Assembly (NCBI GenBank): GCA_033085395.1
Contig: JANQBS010000148.1
Location: forward strand, 1-64,000
Source of the DNA: Xanthoparmelia taractica
Taxonomy: Eukaryota; Ascomycota; Lecanoromycetes; Lecanorales; Parmeliaceae
Reading direction: 5' to 3'
DNA length: 64,000 nucleotides
In this document: in pieces, positions 1 through 11,710 of the stretch
Layout: each line of letters opens with the position of its first letter
How positions within the stretch are numbered: the stretch's first letter is position 1
Program-made: the position numbers and the translations under genes
The notes under the pieces: model-generated
What the model was told of the DNA's origin: nothing
What the model saw: the letters and a program-made list of their open reading frames with translations, nothing else
Database searches by the model: none

Positions 1-189
1 GAAGAGATCGACTTGACGATCTTACGTAGATTATAATTTAAGAAAATAATATATTATAGTTATTATTCTAGCTATTATTTATTAGAATAGTTATATTTAT
101 TTAGCGAGATTAAATTAAAAGAAAGTTTATCTTAATATTATTTATTAAGTATCGGAGTTTAATAATTACTTAAGCTAATTTCGCCCTAG

Positions 190-433
190 TTTATATATTA
201 ACCTAAAATTTTCTTATCTTATTCGTTATCTAATATAAAAAATAATATATATTATAAGATATTTCTATATATATTAGAAATTTCTTAGATTATTTTACAA
301 TACTAGTAATTTTCTATCTTATATCTTTATAAGTAATCTAATATAATCCCCTTATAATACTCTTTCATAATATAATATAATACGATATAATATAAGATAT
401 TTCATTAAATATACTAGATCTTTTCGGTTCGTA
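190..433 (+). repeat. Right-end fragment of the TACGGGTCGGAAAG-type repeat
   Basis: The segment matches 15630-15847 in the same orientation. Shared blocks include the run of TAGAAATTTC, the alternating AATATAATATAATACGATATAATAT region and the terminal TAGATCTTTTCGG(T/C)TCGTA. Differences are mainly C/T changes, so this copy looks more RIP-degraded than the one at 15.7 kb. It appears to be the right-hand end of the element annotated at 14664-15847; its left end was not found in this orientation. Confidence 0.6.
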
Positions 434-1226
434 CGTTTAATATTAAAATTTTCACTAAGATCTTAAACGACTTTACGCTTTAATTAATTATCTTTAGATT
501 AATTAATTACGTTATAATATGAAATTTTAAACTCGAGATTATCGAACTCTATATTAAAGAGCGAAAAGTACGTTTAAGAATTTAATTATTCTTCTTTTTT
601 AATAGCTAGAAAAAAAATTAATAAAGAAATATAAAGATAAAAATAGTAATTACTTCTATAAGATCGAATCGATCGATACTCTATAGATTATAATTTAATT
701 AAGAATTATTAATTATATACTCTCTATTAGAATAAAAGTATATTAAATATCTTTAATTATATTAATAATAAAAACGCGTCTTAAATATTAGAACGAAAGA
801 AAAATACGATAAATAAAAATTATTTAAAGGAAAAGTTTAAGAAGAGAATTATTTAGATATTAATATTTATTATTAAAAAAATTATCAAGAAGAAAATCGA
901 TTAAGTATTAATTTCTACTATTTATTTAATGTGAAAAGATTATCGAGAATTCTACGTATTAGCGTCTAAATCGATAAAATTTTAATACGCTTAGATAATT
1001 ATTAGAATAATTATTAGAATTAATTATAAGATAAATTTATTCTTATAGAATCTTAATACTTATAATAAGAGTATTCTTCTCTCGCTTTCCGATTATAAAA
1101 TAAATTAATTTTAATATTATTACGATAGATATCTAAAAGCATTAATAAATAACATTAGTTTTATCTATAATATCACGTTTTCTAAGATATATTTATCGTA
1201 TACTTTTATTTTCTTTCTACTCTTTC

Positions 1227-1313
1227 TTCTACTATTTATTATTCTTCTAATATTTATTATTCTTCTAATATTTATTATTCTTCTAATATTTATTATCCTT
1301 CTACTATTTATCT
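1227..1313. repeat. 18-bp tandem repeat, about 4.8 copies
   Basis: Consecutive units of the form TTCTA(A/C)TATTTATTATTC start at 1227, 1245, 1263, 1281 and 1299; the last is partial. The unit length is a multiple of three but no reading frame surrounds it. It lies inside the AT-rich repeat block and is probably a minisatellite within degraded transposon sequence. Confidence 0.75.
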
Positions 1314-1931
1314 TATTATCTATCTATCTAGTAAAGTTATTACCCTCGAATTTCGACTTCGAACCTTAGCTCTAATCTTAACTTCTTTATTCTTAAGTTA
1401 TAATTCGTAAAAGAATAATTACGCGAGATAATATTTTAAAGCAAATATATTAAATCTATAAATAAAACATTAAGTATAAAGCTAATACGCGAGTAGACGA
1501 TAATATATAAGTGTAAAGAAAAGATTAAAGAAATTATAATATACGTAGCTAATATTAGATAATTTTAAGTGCAACTAATTATTTCTACGTAGTCTTTAAG
1601 TATTTAGTTATTAAGATTAATTAAGAAAAGTAAATTAGCGTAAGAATTATTAGATAATAATATTCGAAAACGTAGATAAAAAGCTAGAAGTAAGTCTAAT
1701 CTCGAATTTATTTATTTTATTTTATTAATAAATTATAGCTATTATTTTATGTGAGATTCGTCGCTATTAGAGAGAATTCGATTTAATAATCTTTAAGCTC
1801 TTCTTTTTATAAGTAATAAGAAAAATCGCGATAATATATATAAAGAAGATACGTTTTTCTAGATCGATTATTAAGATTATTTATAAGTCAACGAAAGCTT
1901 TTCTTTATTATATATTCGAAGATATTAATCT

Positions 1932-2520
1932 TTATATTATTTATACGAAGCGTGTAACTTTAATAATTAAGAATATATAATTATAAAAAACGATTATAAA
2001 TTCTTTTTATAATGCGAAGAAAGAAGAAGAGAATTTATTATTATAGAGTAAATAGTAGATTACTATTATAATTAGCGTGCTAGTAATTCTTCTAATAATT
2101 AAATAAATTAAATATATTAATAATAATAAAAATAATTCGTTAAGCCCTAAATAATTACGAAGATCTTTCGCAATACGATATTAAATACAATAGCGAGCTT
2201 AGCTTAATAACGTGATAATAAAGTAAAGTAATAGTAATAGCGATAATAAAGTAAATTAATAACTAGAATAATAATTAGAATACGTTCGCATGATTCTATA
2301 TAGAGTAACTTCTTCTATATATAGTATATTTCTTATACTTCTACATATAACATAAGATACTTCTACATATACTAGAAATTTCTTAGATTATTTCATGATA
2401 TCAGCACGTCTCTTAGACCATCCCATAAAAATCAAATGATATGATCTCAATATCATATCACACCATGGTATGGTATCGACACTTCATATCCCAGACTATT
2501 CCAGATCTTTCCGACTCGTA
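1932..2520 (+). repeat. Inverted repeat arm A (pairs with 14664-15308)
   Basis: The reverse complement of this segment aligns to 14664-15308. Landmarks shared in reverse order are the TATGATCTCAATATCATATCA block, CATGATTCTATATAGAGTAACTTCTTC, the AAGCTTAGCTTAATAACGTGAT-like block (GCGAGCTTAGCTTAATAACG here) and ACGAAGCGTGTAAC. It ends with AGATCTTTCCGACTCGTA, the same terminus seen at the left end of the 14664 copy. Similarity stops just outside ACGAAGCGTGTAAC. Most differences are C/T or G/A, and this copy is the more AT-shifted of the two. Confidence 0.75.
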
Positions 2521-3130
2521 ATTATTATTAATAAAAAAAAGAGGAAAATTAATTAATATCGCTATTAAAAAAAGATTTAAAATTCTAAAATTCTCGAATT
2601 TCTCACGCTTATTAGATATAGATTCTTATTTTAAAGCTTTTAAAATTTACTTAGAAGTGTAAATTAAATAGATTTAATATTATAATTATAAAGAATAAAG
2701 TCTCGATATACGTATCTAAGTATTAAACCTTAATCTTTATAATTATAAATTTTCTTAAAATACTTTAATATAATAATTTATTAAATTTTAATATAATTAA
2801 ATCGTATTAATTTTAGATAAAGCGTTAAATTATTTAAAACGATATATTGAGAACTCGAAAGAAGATCGAAAAGCGATAAATCTATTATTAAAATAAGAAG
2901 CTTACTTAAGAGAGAATTCAGAGATAAATTAAGCGAATACCTCGATGTATTACTAGAGTTATTCGTTTACGAGACGATAATAAATATCGAGAAGATCGTA
3001 TAAGAGAAGATATACGATTCTATAATATTATTAAGCGAATAAATAACTATATTCGTAGCTATATAAAGAATATCCATTAGATTATAAGGCTATATAAGAT
3101 TTTAATAGGAATCTCAAGAATACCAAGAAT

Positions 3131-4299
3131 ACGAAGAGTTTTAGCGCATGTGCAGGACTTTTGGTGTAGACCTCCGTAGAGAGCAAAAAATAAAAACACG
3201 CTTTTCAGTAAAAATGGTACTTCACAAACCAAAAAGGAAACTTATCACATGATGACCGTCCGGGGTGCCCCATAGTCCCTGGTGGTCCGTGCTGTTGTCG
3301 AGCTCCAAGTCGATCTGGATAAAAATCGCAAAAGGGCGACTTGTCGCTGGATGCAAGGCTAAATCTATACATATGCTACCAAGGACCGCTCGCAATCAGT
3401 TGCGGAAGTCTACACTACGACAGTCGAAGTTCCAGAAGAGGCGCTGCAGGCCTGAGGAATGTGTAGAATAGCAGATCTATATTCATGCAAATACCGTACT
3501 TAGGTAAATACCTTACCTGCTTTTGACAACGACGGCTTGGCAAGCAGCGGCAATACAATGGGAGATGGATATATACTTGCAGAGAGCTTCAGTACCACAG
3601 GCACGTTCCTACGAACATAATATAACACATGATACTTGAAGCGGTTGCTTTTTACCATCATAGTAGTTGATGCTGCCATCGCCTGTGCAAACGTTGCAAA
3701 CATTCCTCAAGTAAGGTACCACAGTACTGCTTTCGGCCATGCGCACGTCGTCAGGTTGCAGATGCTCGTGGAACAAACGCCTTAAGCTATCTACTATATA
3801 CCATCCCACTTCTCGGAGACATTAGTCAACTTCCGCTACAGCGAAATCTTTATTAACGGCGGTCACGTTATTTTCAAGATTATAACGGAATAAATGTTCT
3901 AGTAAAAAAGAATAATTCTAACCCAAGGAGAATAAGAGTATACCAAAGGAGTGGAAACTTCAAGTATCTCCAAGTAAGTGTTCCTCAGTAAAGCGAAACA
4001 CTTATGTAATGTACATGAAAATAATCTTTTAGCCGGCTGTTAGACCCTCTTACATAGGTAATCTATACCTCGTGTTATAGGAGAGATTTCGTGGTAGGAA
4101 AGTGTGAGTACGATTTCTCAAGTAGACGTGGGAACTATTTCCTAGGCTCCGCTGGTTGCTGCTTAACGTACTCAGCCGTCCACCTCAACCCTAACGTTGT
4201 TTAACATAACGAACATCTTTACAACACGTTACAGTTATCGACCTCGATCATGATTCTTACAGAATACATGCAACAACCATCCGGCATTGAATAGTCCTC
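3131..4299. other. Intergenic, no supported gene
   Basis: Composition is normal but no frame is convincing. Small frames of 60-70 codons exist on both strands (3265-3471 plus, 3500-3809 minus), with no recognisable motif or plausible splicing partner. The right part is the 3' flank of the FAD oxidase gene on the minus strand. Confidence 0.5.
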
Positions 4300-6205
4300 T
4301 CAAGCTTTGCAAAGCCTTCCGCTGGCATCTTCAGTCCAGTCCTCGCTGCCCACAGCAGTGTTGGCATAAAAGACTGATTGGGGATCCCACTTGTCCTTGA
4401 TTTGTCGAAGGCGAGGATAGTGCGTTCCGTAGAACGTATTCTGCCACTTGAGCGATCCGGGAGGATACACATACGGATCTGCCTCGTTCAAGTAGGCCCC
4501 TGAGTCAGGTGTGGCAGCCTCCATGGCCGGGGTGATCACGTCTGCCATATAAGACTTGCGAGCCAGCATCTCGGATCGCGGGATCGTCCAATCCCATAAG
4601 GCGATGTTGATGCAAATAGCGATTGCGTCTCGCCACCAAGGAACGACAGCATTGTCCGGGTGATCAATATTTTTGACGTTCAAGGCATGGCACCCGAAGC
4701 GCCAACCAGCTGCCTCGTCCTCATCCACGGCATTTTGCATCACGACCGTCAGGTTGTTTGCCCTATCAGCATCTTCGGAGATCACGCGGGGAATCAGTCT
4801 GCTGTTGAAAAGCGTGGTTGCCGGATAAAGCCCATACGGCAACGGGCCGTTAGTCGCGTTGTAGTGTTGGTAGTACGTTGGGGACTCGCTGCTTGAGAAG
4901 TCATACTTGATGCCAAGGTTCTTAAGCTGAGAGAGAAACGGAGCGAACATTGTGGCCACTTCGTCAGCAGTCCTGTTCGGAGCAGTGAAGCTCTCGAGGA
5001 AGAATTTGCCGCTCTCGATGGCCCAGAGGACGGTGGCGCCCGTATCTACGATGGCGGGCAGACTTAGCCACCAAGCCTGGATGGCCAGCGTATAGGACCC
5101 ATTGCTGGTCCCAGATGTGCTGTTGAAATTGAGCGCAGCACCTCCGACGGGGCCTTCAGGATAGATTTTGACCGTCATGCTGAGGACCACCGCAAAGGTA
5201 CCGGCACCACCGCCGCTGAGAGCCCAGTATAGCTCTTGATGCTCTATTGGGGTTGCGATGAGGTGTTGGCCATCGGCCGTGACAACCTCCCATTCCAGGA
5301 CCTGGTCGGCGGCCATTCCATACAAGCTGTTGAGCAATGAGTGGCCACCACCTTGAGTATACCCACCGGCGATACCAACTGTCGGGCAATCGCCGGCCAC
5401 GATGCGGTACCCAGCGGGACCCACGGCCTCTTCAGCATCATATCCGGCCATACCTGCTCCCAGCTTGACTGCAGATCCTCTATAATTGTCACTTCCGTTG
5501 TACTTGGGAATAATCTGGCTGTACTTCATTTTGTGTGTCCAAAGAGCAACACCGCCCTTTCCTGTCGACTTGCCAAGATAGCTTTAACATCACACGTTCA
5601 AGTTAGTATTGAATTGGTTCTCTATCAACAGTAAAAGGGGAGGTATGCACTCACTCGTGTCCGGTGTTCTTGATCACCAGTCGGACATTGTTATCTTTCG
5701 CAAACTTAATGCCGGAAATAACATCGTCGGCTCCGGAGACGGCGATAGAGTAACTGACATAGTTACCAAGCTCGCAAGTTCGGTTTGCGGGAGTGTACGG
5801 ATCGCATGACTGGTTCTGATAATATGGGTTCATGATCTCTCCCGAGAAAGGTTCACTGTGCAACCGAGAGGTAAGGAAGTCGCCACGACATCGTGAAACG
5901 GAAGGAACATACTAGGTCTGTGGGAAATCCCACTCTGGTTGCAGAGCCTCACATGCTGCTTCATTGGGTTTTAGGGTGGCATATCCTCCGACGTGACAGA
6001 CGGCCGCTTGGGGAACTGTGGCAATCAGACGGCCACCGACGGTGTGGTTCAGCTGGTTCCAAGTATCCTGGGTTGGCCATGCGGCGTCACCAGGGATGTA
6101 CTTGCAAGTAGCAGTCCCGTTGCGTGCTTTGATCAGGCCTGCATTCACCAGAGGCAACAGCAGGATCGTGCTGGCCAACCCCTTCATGAGAGAGTGGCTT
6201 AGCAT
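4300..6205 (-). CDS. Secreted FAD-linked oxidoreductase (VAO/BBE family, isoamyl-alcohol-oxidase-like)
   Basis: Predicted 591-residue secreted flavoprotein of the vanillyl-alcohol-oxidase/berberine-bridge family; the substrate is unknown. I join three exons, 6205-5913, 5855-5655 and 5581-4300, with introns 5912-5856 and 5654-5582; codon phase is kept and the joins create the family motif NTGHDYLGKSTGKG. That histidine and the cysteine in GDCPTVGIAGGY about 100 residues later are the two usual attachment sites of bicovalent FAD. The second in-frame ATG (6205) is taken as start because it opens directly into a hydrophobic signal peptide (SHSLMKGLASTILLLPLVNA). The C-terminus (GSEDW...GRLCKA) resembles the MreA-type isoamyl alcohol oxidase group. 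It lies outside the core PKS cluster with repeats between, so a pathway role is only possible. The gene seems intact. Confidence 0.88.
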
Positions 6206-7231
6206 CTCGGAGGTGATGAGAGGAGGGCAGAAAGTCAAGGAATGTAAGGACGAGAAGTCTAAAGAGACTGCGTATTTCGTTGACTATAAAAAAGAAATAG
6301 ATCTGACAGGATTGTTAGACCGAGAGTAACATAGCCTTAAGTATTCTACGCTCTTCAATCTTTTTTAGTATCTCTCTATTTTATAGAAACTTTTATCGTA
6401 GACAATAGTCGTGACGACTACTGGATACTGCCTTGATTAGGAAAAACACGTATTCCATCTTTCGCTACGGGCGTCCATCAGCTAGGGCCGATCCCTCCCT
6501 TTGCGATGCGGGATATTATTCAGCTGGAGCTGACTCATCCTTTTGCGGTCCATGATTCCATAAGGTAACAGTGGACGGTCTCAGAAGGAGCCCAATAGCG
6601 TATTGATTGCAATATTACTGACCGTGTGAAGCATGTTAATGTTTTCAGCGGTCACAGGTTGCTGTAGAGAGTAGGGCATAGACTTGACCTTGGCGATATC
6701 AAATGGCCTTGGAATTGTAAAGGTAGGTAAGTATTGCCAAATCTATCTCAGCCGTGTTTCAATGAGACCTGCAGTTCGGCGTGAAAATCACAATCATCTC
6801 ATGTCATCTCACCTCCGAAGGTGTTCGGTGTCAATTACCATATGTAGATAGATGTACAGATGTATTTATGTTGCGTTCGGCATGTAAGGTAGTTGATTCC
6901 CTTTCCCGCTACAACATTATCATCATACTCGGAACTGGAGAGACCGAAAGGGAATGCATAAGGTAATGCATCACGTAGACCGGTTTGCATATCTTATGCA
7001 TAAGGATCAAGGACGGACTGGAAATAGGCAAACTCCGGATCTCGTGTCCTACCGAAACAATAAGGTTCTTAAGGTAGTTACTTGCCAGTCTTGACTAGCT
7101 GACTCAGCCAATCTACATATCTTACTCATTCAACTTCACCCTCTTCCTCCCACCAAATTTTGACACAGTGCTTACAACTATCGGACAACTATCCATACTG
7201 TGAATAATTATCATCATCCCATAACAGCACC
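6206..7231. other. Shared upstream region of the FAD oxidase and SDR genes
   Basis: This 1 kb lies between the divergent starts at 6205 (minus) and 7232 (plus), so it should carry both promoters. It is not AT-degraded. I see no supported open frame, TATA placement that I would trust, or repeat shared with the rest of the window. Confidence 0.5.
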
Positions 7232-8391
7232 ATGGCGGCGCCGCCGCCTCGACCTCCGAAGCCTCCCTTCTCCAGCATTTGGACGCAAATGTACCCTCCC
7301 AAGCCTGTCTTCAGGGAGAAGAACTTGCCAGACCTGAATGGAAAAGTGCGTGCAGCTGATACAGGCCTCATGACTGACGATTGACTTCATCTCCTTCCAG
7401 GTCTACATTGTCACTGGTTCCAACACCGGTGTCGGCAAGCAAGTAGCTCAGATTCTTTATTCCAAAAACGCCAAGGTCTACATCGCTGCCCGTTCCGAGG
7501 ACAAGGCCAACCGAGCTATCGCCGACATCAAAAAGGCTTGGCCACAATCCAAGGGTTCGTTGATCTTCCAACATCTGGACCTCAGCGACCTGTCCACCAT
7601 CAAGACATCCGTCCAGCGATTCACTTCTCAAGAGAGCAAGCTCCACGTCCTCTTCAACAACGCCGGCGTTCAAGCGCTGAAAACTGACGCGCTGACCAAG
7701 ACCGCGCAAGGCCACGAGATCCACTTGGGTGTCAATGTCATCGGGACCTTCCTGTTTACCAAACTCCTGACACCCACCCTTGTGGCCACGGCCAAAACCG
7801 AGCCGCCCAACACCGTCCGCGTTGTCTGGGTCTCGTCATTAGGGACGGAGATGGTCGGCGAGAAATCATACGGAATATCTCTCGACTATCTTAATTACTG
7901 GCCCGCTCTGAAACCACTGGAAAGGTACGGCATCAGCAAAGCCGGCAACTGGCTCCATGGGGTTGAGTTTGCCAAGCGGTACCGGGCCGATGGCGTGGTC
8001 AGCGTCCCGTGTAACCCGGGACATCTTCGCTCAGATCTGTACCGTGACAGTGGGACTTTGTTCAAGACCGTTCTCAACGCTCTGGTTACTTATCCGCCGA
8101 TCAATGGTGCTTACACCGAAATCTTTGCCGGTTTGTCGCCCACGATTACAATGAAAGAGACAGGAGGCTGGGGTGAGTTCCTCACATTATTATGCTCGCT
8201 GACTGGTTTGACTGGAAAGAATTCATGTTCGACTAACCCGTAAATCCAATGCTTTAGTTATCCCCTGGGGTCGAATTCATCCCATCCGCAAGGACTTGTT
8301 GGACGCCACCAAGACGGAAGCCGAGGGCGGGAATGGCCATGCAAAGAAATTCTGGGAATGGACCGAAGACCAGGTTCGGAAGTATTGGTAA
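7232..8391 (+). CDS. Short-chain dehydrogenase/reductase (retinol dehydrogenase/WWOX-like)
   Basis: Predicted 339-residue NAD(P)(H)-dependent SDR, probably cytosolic. Exons are 7232-7345, 7401-8172 and 8258-8391, with introns 7346-7400 (GTGCGT...CCAG) and 8173-8257 (GTGAGT...TTAG); phase is preserved. A proline-rich N-terminus (MAAPPPRPPKPPF) precedes the Rossmann glycine motif TGSNTGVG at about residue 43. The AARSEDKA stretch after beta-2 fits NADP preference. NNAG, the catalytic serine in WVSSLG and the YGISK tyrosine/lysine pair are all present. Length and motif order match fungal retinol-dehydrogenase-like SDRs. The substrate cannot be inferred. It faces away from the FAD oxidase with a shared upstream region. 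Whether it serves the PKS pathway 18 kb away is open. Confidence 0.9.
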
Positions 8392-8595
8392 TTGCGTCTG
8401 GAGCGTTAGTTATGCGACAGGCTGCAAGCATTATTCTACTACGTAACTTTTACGTGCTGCTGATGCTTGGAGACGCCTGATTGATTCTACAAAGCCGGTT
8501 TGGTAACTACTTAATCACGAACCGCAAGATTGTCACGATTGGTCACAAATCAAAAATCCGAGAAAATTGGTGGGTAAACTGTACGCCAGTAGAGT

Positions 8596-8993
8596 TTAGT
8601 GTTCTTATTCATAAAGGCATATATACCGGGATTAAGCAGTACTATAGATAGATAATTCGGTCGTCTTAACGCTAAAGTTAGTAGTTAATAGGCTCAGCTA
8701 GATCGTTAGCAGGTCTAGATAGATCTCTAAACGTATCTTAGCGCTAGAAAAACTCTCTATATCTATATAATATAGATCTAAAGTATCTAATTAGATAGCT
8801 ATATATAAACGTAAATAAGTAAGATAAAAGAATACGATTACTCGAAATAAGAAGAATTCGAATAAAGTGCTCACTAATAGTATAAGACCTATATATATAG
8901 TGCTCTCGAAGACACGTATTCCCCGTAATTACGTATGCATCTGGAATAGCGGCCAGATCATAAGACACACTAACTTATAGTCTCACTATCCGA
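8596..8993 (+). repeat. Dispersed 0.3-0.4 kb repeat, copy 1 (RIP-degraded)
   Basis: Starts TTAGTGTTCTTATTCATAA and ends ACTATCCGA. It aligns along its length to 37954-38310 (same strand) and to 18859-19167 (opposite strand). Relative to those copies, this one shows many C-to-T and G-to-A changes (for example ACACCGGGACC there, ATACCGGGATT here), so it looks RIP-mutated. Its internal part is longer than in the other copies. Confidence 0.85.
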
Positions 8994-9620
8994 CTAAAAA
9001 GACGTTTCTTACGCGGCTTGGTAACCTTAGTTGGACTTTTCAGCTGCTGAGCAAGGTACTAATTATCTTTTAGCGTGTTGTTTTCTTTTTGTCTCCAAGT
9101 ATACTGGCTGGCCTACCTTATATACGTAGAAACTTCAGGGCCGCAACCCCCGGAGGAGTTGAAGCAACTGTGCAGCTAAAAAGCAAGGGAATCGAACCCT
9201 TGTACACCGCTACACCGCTGTTAACAGCATTTCGGTCAGAAACTCCTAAGTCGCAGAACAACCTCGGGTACAGCCTACTCTTAAGAACAGATTCTTCTCC
9301 ACGATGACCACGCAAAGCCTGTCCTTGCCCCTAGCCATCTCGATACTGTCATAATTCCACTAAGCAACAAGCGACTAACTGTATCTTTGATACCAACTGT
9401 TACGGCTTTGGGATCGCAGGAATCTTTGCCTCGGCGCAATATTGGTAGATAGGCAGACATTTGCTATCGTTCAACCAGCTCGTCAAGTCCACCACGTGAC
9501 GCGCAAGATAGCACATGCTCAGAGACTTTGTATTCTCGAGGCTATAATGAACTAAACACCTTGGTCTTTAGCGACCACCTCCATCTTGACATCTCCAATC
9601 CTCATTCCGACAACCCCACT
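8994..9620. other. Intergenic upstream of the ABC pseudogene
   Basis: No supported gene. At 9185-9201, on the minus strand, there is a tRNA T-arm-like hairpin (5-bp stem, loop TTCGATT) that resembles a pol III B box. No acceptor stem, D-arm or clear A box could be paired with it, so it is not called a tRNA. Confidence 0.4.
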
Positions 9621-11555
9621 ATGGCCGTCCACGGCGAACAGAAAGAGACGTCGGAGGAGATGTTCGCGCATTTGCCAGAGCACGAGGCCGCCATCTTGAA
9701 AAGACAATTGGACGTTCCACCCGTCAACATTGGATACTTGTCCTTGTACCGCTACGCTACTAGGAATGACGTTCTCATCATAATCGTCAGTGGTATCTGC
9801 GCTATTGCTGCAGGAGTTGCCCTCCCGCTGATGACCATCGTCTTTGGTTCATTGGCAGGCAGTTTCCAGGCTTTCCTCAATGGCTCCGTGACCGCCAATT
9901 TCTCGAACAAGGCTAGCCATCTTACCCTGTATTTTGTGTACCTGGGCATTGGCGAGTTTGTCACTGTTTACATCACTACCGTCGGCTTCATCTACGTTGG
10001 TCAATACATTGCGGGCAAGATCCGCGAGCACTATCTCGCCAGCATCCTGCGAAAGAATATTGGATACTTCGACAAGCTCGGCGCTGGCGAGGTAATACGC
10101 GCATCACCAGCGACACTAAACTGGTGCAAGATGGCATCTCGGAGAAGGTGGGACTGACGTTGACAGCCGTGGCGACCTTCATCGCGGCGTACGTTATCGG
10201 CTACATCAAATACTGGAAGCTCACCCGCATCTTAACGTCAAACATCATAGCCATTATCCTCACCACGGCCGGACTTGGCCGTTTCATCGTTAAGTGGAGC
10301 AAGCAATCCCTGGCACTGTACGCAGAAGGCGGCACGGTGGCTGAAGAGGTTATCAGCTCGATCCGCAACGCCGTCGCTTTCGGTACCCAAGACAAGCTTG
10401 CGAAGCAGTACGACAGACACCTTAGCATTGCCGAGAAGTATGGGTTTCGCATGAAGGCCATCGCCGGTTCAATGAATGGTGTATTGATGTTCTACCTTTA
10501 GCTTATCTATGCTCTCGGATTCTGGCTGGGCGGTCAATACATCATCGATGGGCAGTGCACGCTTCCCGACGTTCTCACTATCCTGCTATCGATCATGATC
10601 GGTGCTTTCTCGCTTAGTAATGTTTCACTCAACATACAGGCTTTTACGACCGCTGTGGCAACTGCTTCGAAGATCTACGCCACAATTGACCGCACTTCGC
10701 CTCTTGATCCAGTGTCTAAGCAGGGTAGACAGCTGGAGAATCTTAAGGGAATCGTCGAGATCCGTAGCATCAAACACGTTTACCCTTAGCGACCCGAAGT
10801 CACCACGATTGAAGATATCGATCTGATTCTGCCTGCTGGCAAGACCACTGCGCTAGTGGGTGCTTCAGGTTCCGGCAAGAGTACAATTGTCGGTCTCGTC
10901 GAGCGTTTCTATATTCCAGTAAGTGGTGAAGTTCTGCTTGACGGTGTCAACGTGCAAGAATTGAATCTGCGATGGCTCCGTCAACAGATCAGCTTGGTCT
11001 CGCAGGAAGCCACTCTCTTCGCCACAACAATCGCTGGCAATATTCGACATGGTCTTATCGGTACAAAGTACGAGAGTGTACCGGAGGAACAAACACGCGA
11101 ACTAATCGAGAACGCCGCCAAGATGTCTAACGCGCATGATTTCATCTGTCAGCTGCCACAAGGTTATGAGAGTAATATTGGCGAGCGTGGCTTTTTGCGT
11201 AGCGGTGGCCAGAAGCAAAGTAGGTCATAAATATTAATCCTTCGAATCCTTCTACTAACTTCTCACAGGAATTGCCATCGCCCGAGCAGTCGTTAGCGAC
11301 CCCAAGATTCTATTGCTCGACGAAGCGACTTTCGCTCTCAACACGAAGAGCGAAGGCGTTGTGCAGGCTGCACTCGACAAAGCTGCGAAAGGCCGAACGA
11401 CCATCGTGATCGCTCATCGTCTCAGTACCATCAAAGGCGCGGACAATATCGATGTTATGTCACACGGCCGTATTCTTGAACAAGGTACTCACGACCAGCT
11501 GCTGGAGAAGAAGGCGGCGTATTACAACCTTGTTGAAGCGCAGAAATCTTTATAG
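9621..11555 (+). pseudogene. ABC multidrug transporter (ABCB/MDR type), broken and truncated
   Basis: The sequence reads as the first half of a full-size ABCB exporter: a cytosolic N-terminus, a six-helix transmembrane domain and one nucleotide-binding domain. Lesions visible: a frame change near 10091-10105, in-frame TAG at 10499-10501 and TAG at 10787-10789. One intron (GTAGGT...CACAG, near 11220-11270) is still readable. The Walker A motif GASGSGKS, Walker B ILLLDEAT and H-loop IAHRLS survive, but the signature reads LRSGGQ instead of LLSGGQ and the D-loop reads FALN where SALD is usual. The frame ends after the first NBD, and the second TMD-NBD half is absent; the MULE-bearing repeat block begins about 150 bp later. 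Family members are usually near 1,300 residues, so at least half is missing. It may once have exported the cluster product, but that is inference. Confidence 0.9.
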
Positions 11556-11702
11556 CTTATCTTAATTATTATTAAGGATTAGCTACTAATATAAGTAATA
11601 ATAAGTGTGGTGAATGAATTGTTAATCTAGCTAAGTGTGTGTGCGCTAGCTAAGTACGGAGAAGCGAGCGCCAAGGCTAGTCATAACTGGTTATACGTGT
11701 AT
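11556..11702. other. Junction between ABC pseudogene and MULE element
   Basis: AT-rich sequence followed by TGTGGTGAATGAATTG and a GT/GC-rich stretch, ending in the left target-site copy. It probably belongs to an older repeat into which the MULE inserted. No gene is seen. Confidence 0.4.
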
Positions 11703-11710
11703 ATAATTAA
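11703..11710. repeat. Left target-site duplication of the MULE
   Basis: ATAATTAA directly abuts the left inverted repeat and is duplicated exactly at 14319-14326, abutting the right inverted repeat. Confidence 0.85.

Larger units (their letters stand above)
1..3130. repeat. AT-rich, RIP-like transposon debris
   Basis: This stretch is extremely rich in A, T and TpA, with no long open frame on either strand. It contains recognisable repeat pieces listed separately: a right-end fragment near 190-433, an 18-bp tandem array and one arm of an inverted repeat pair at 1932-2520. Where copies exist elsewhere in the window, the differences are mostly C/T or G/A, as expected for repeat-induced point mutation. 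The block stops abruptly near 3130, where base composition returns to normal. No transposase or polymerase motif could be read with confidence. Confidence 0.8.

Noticed and set aside
3265..3809. Small frames on both strands between the AT-rich block and the FAD oxidase
   Set aside because: Each is below 75 codons, with no motif, no splice partner and no sign of conservation that can be judged here.
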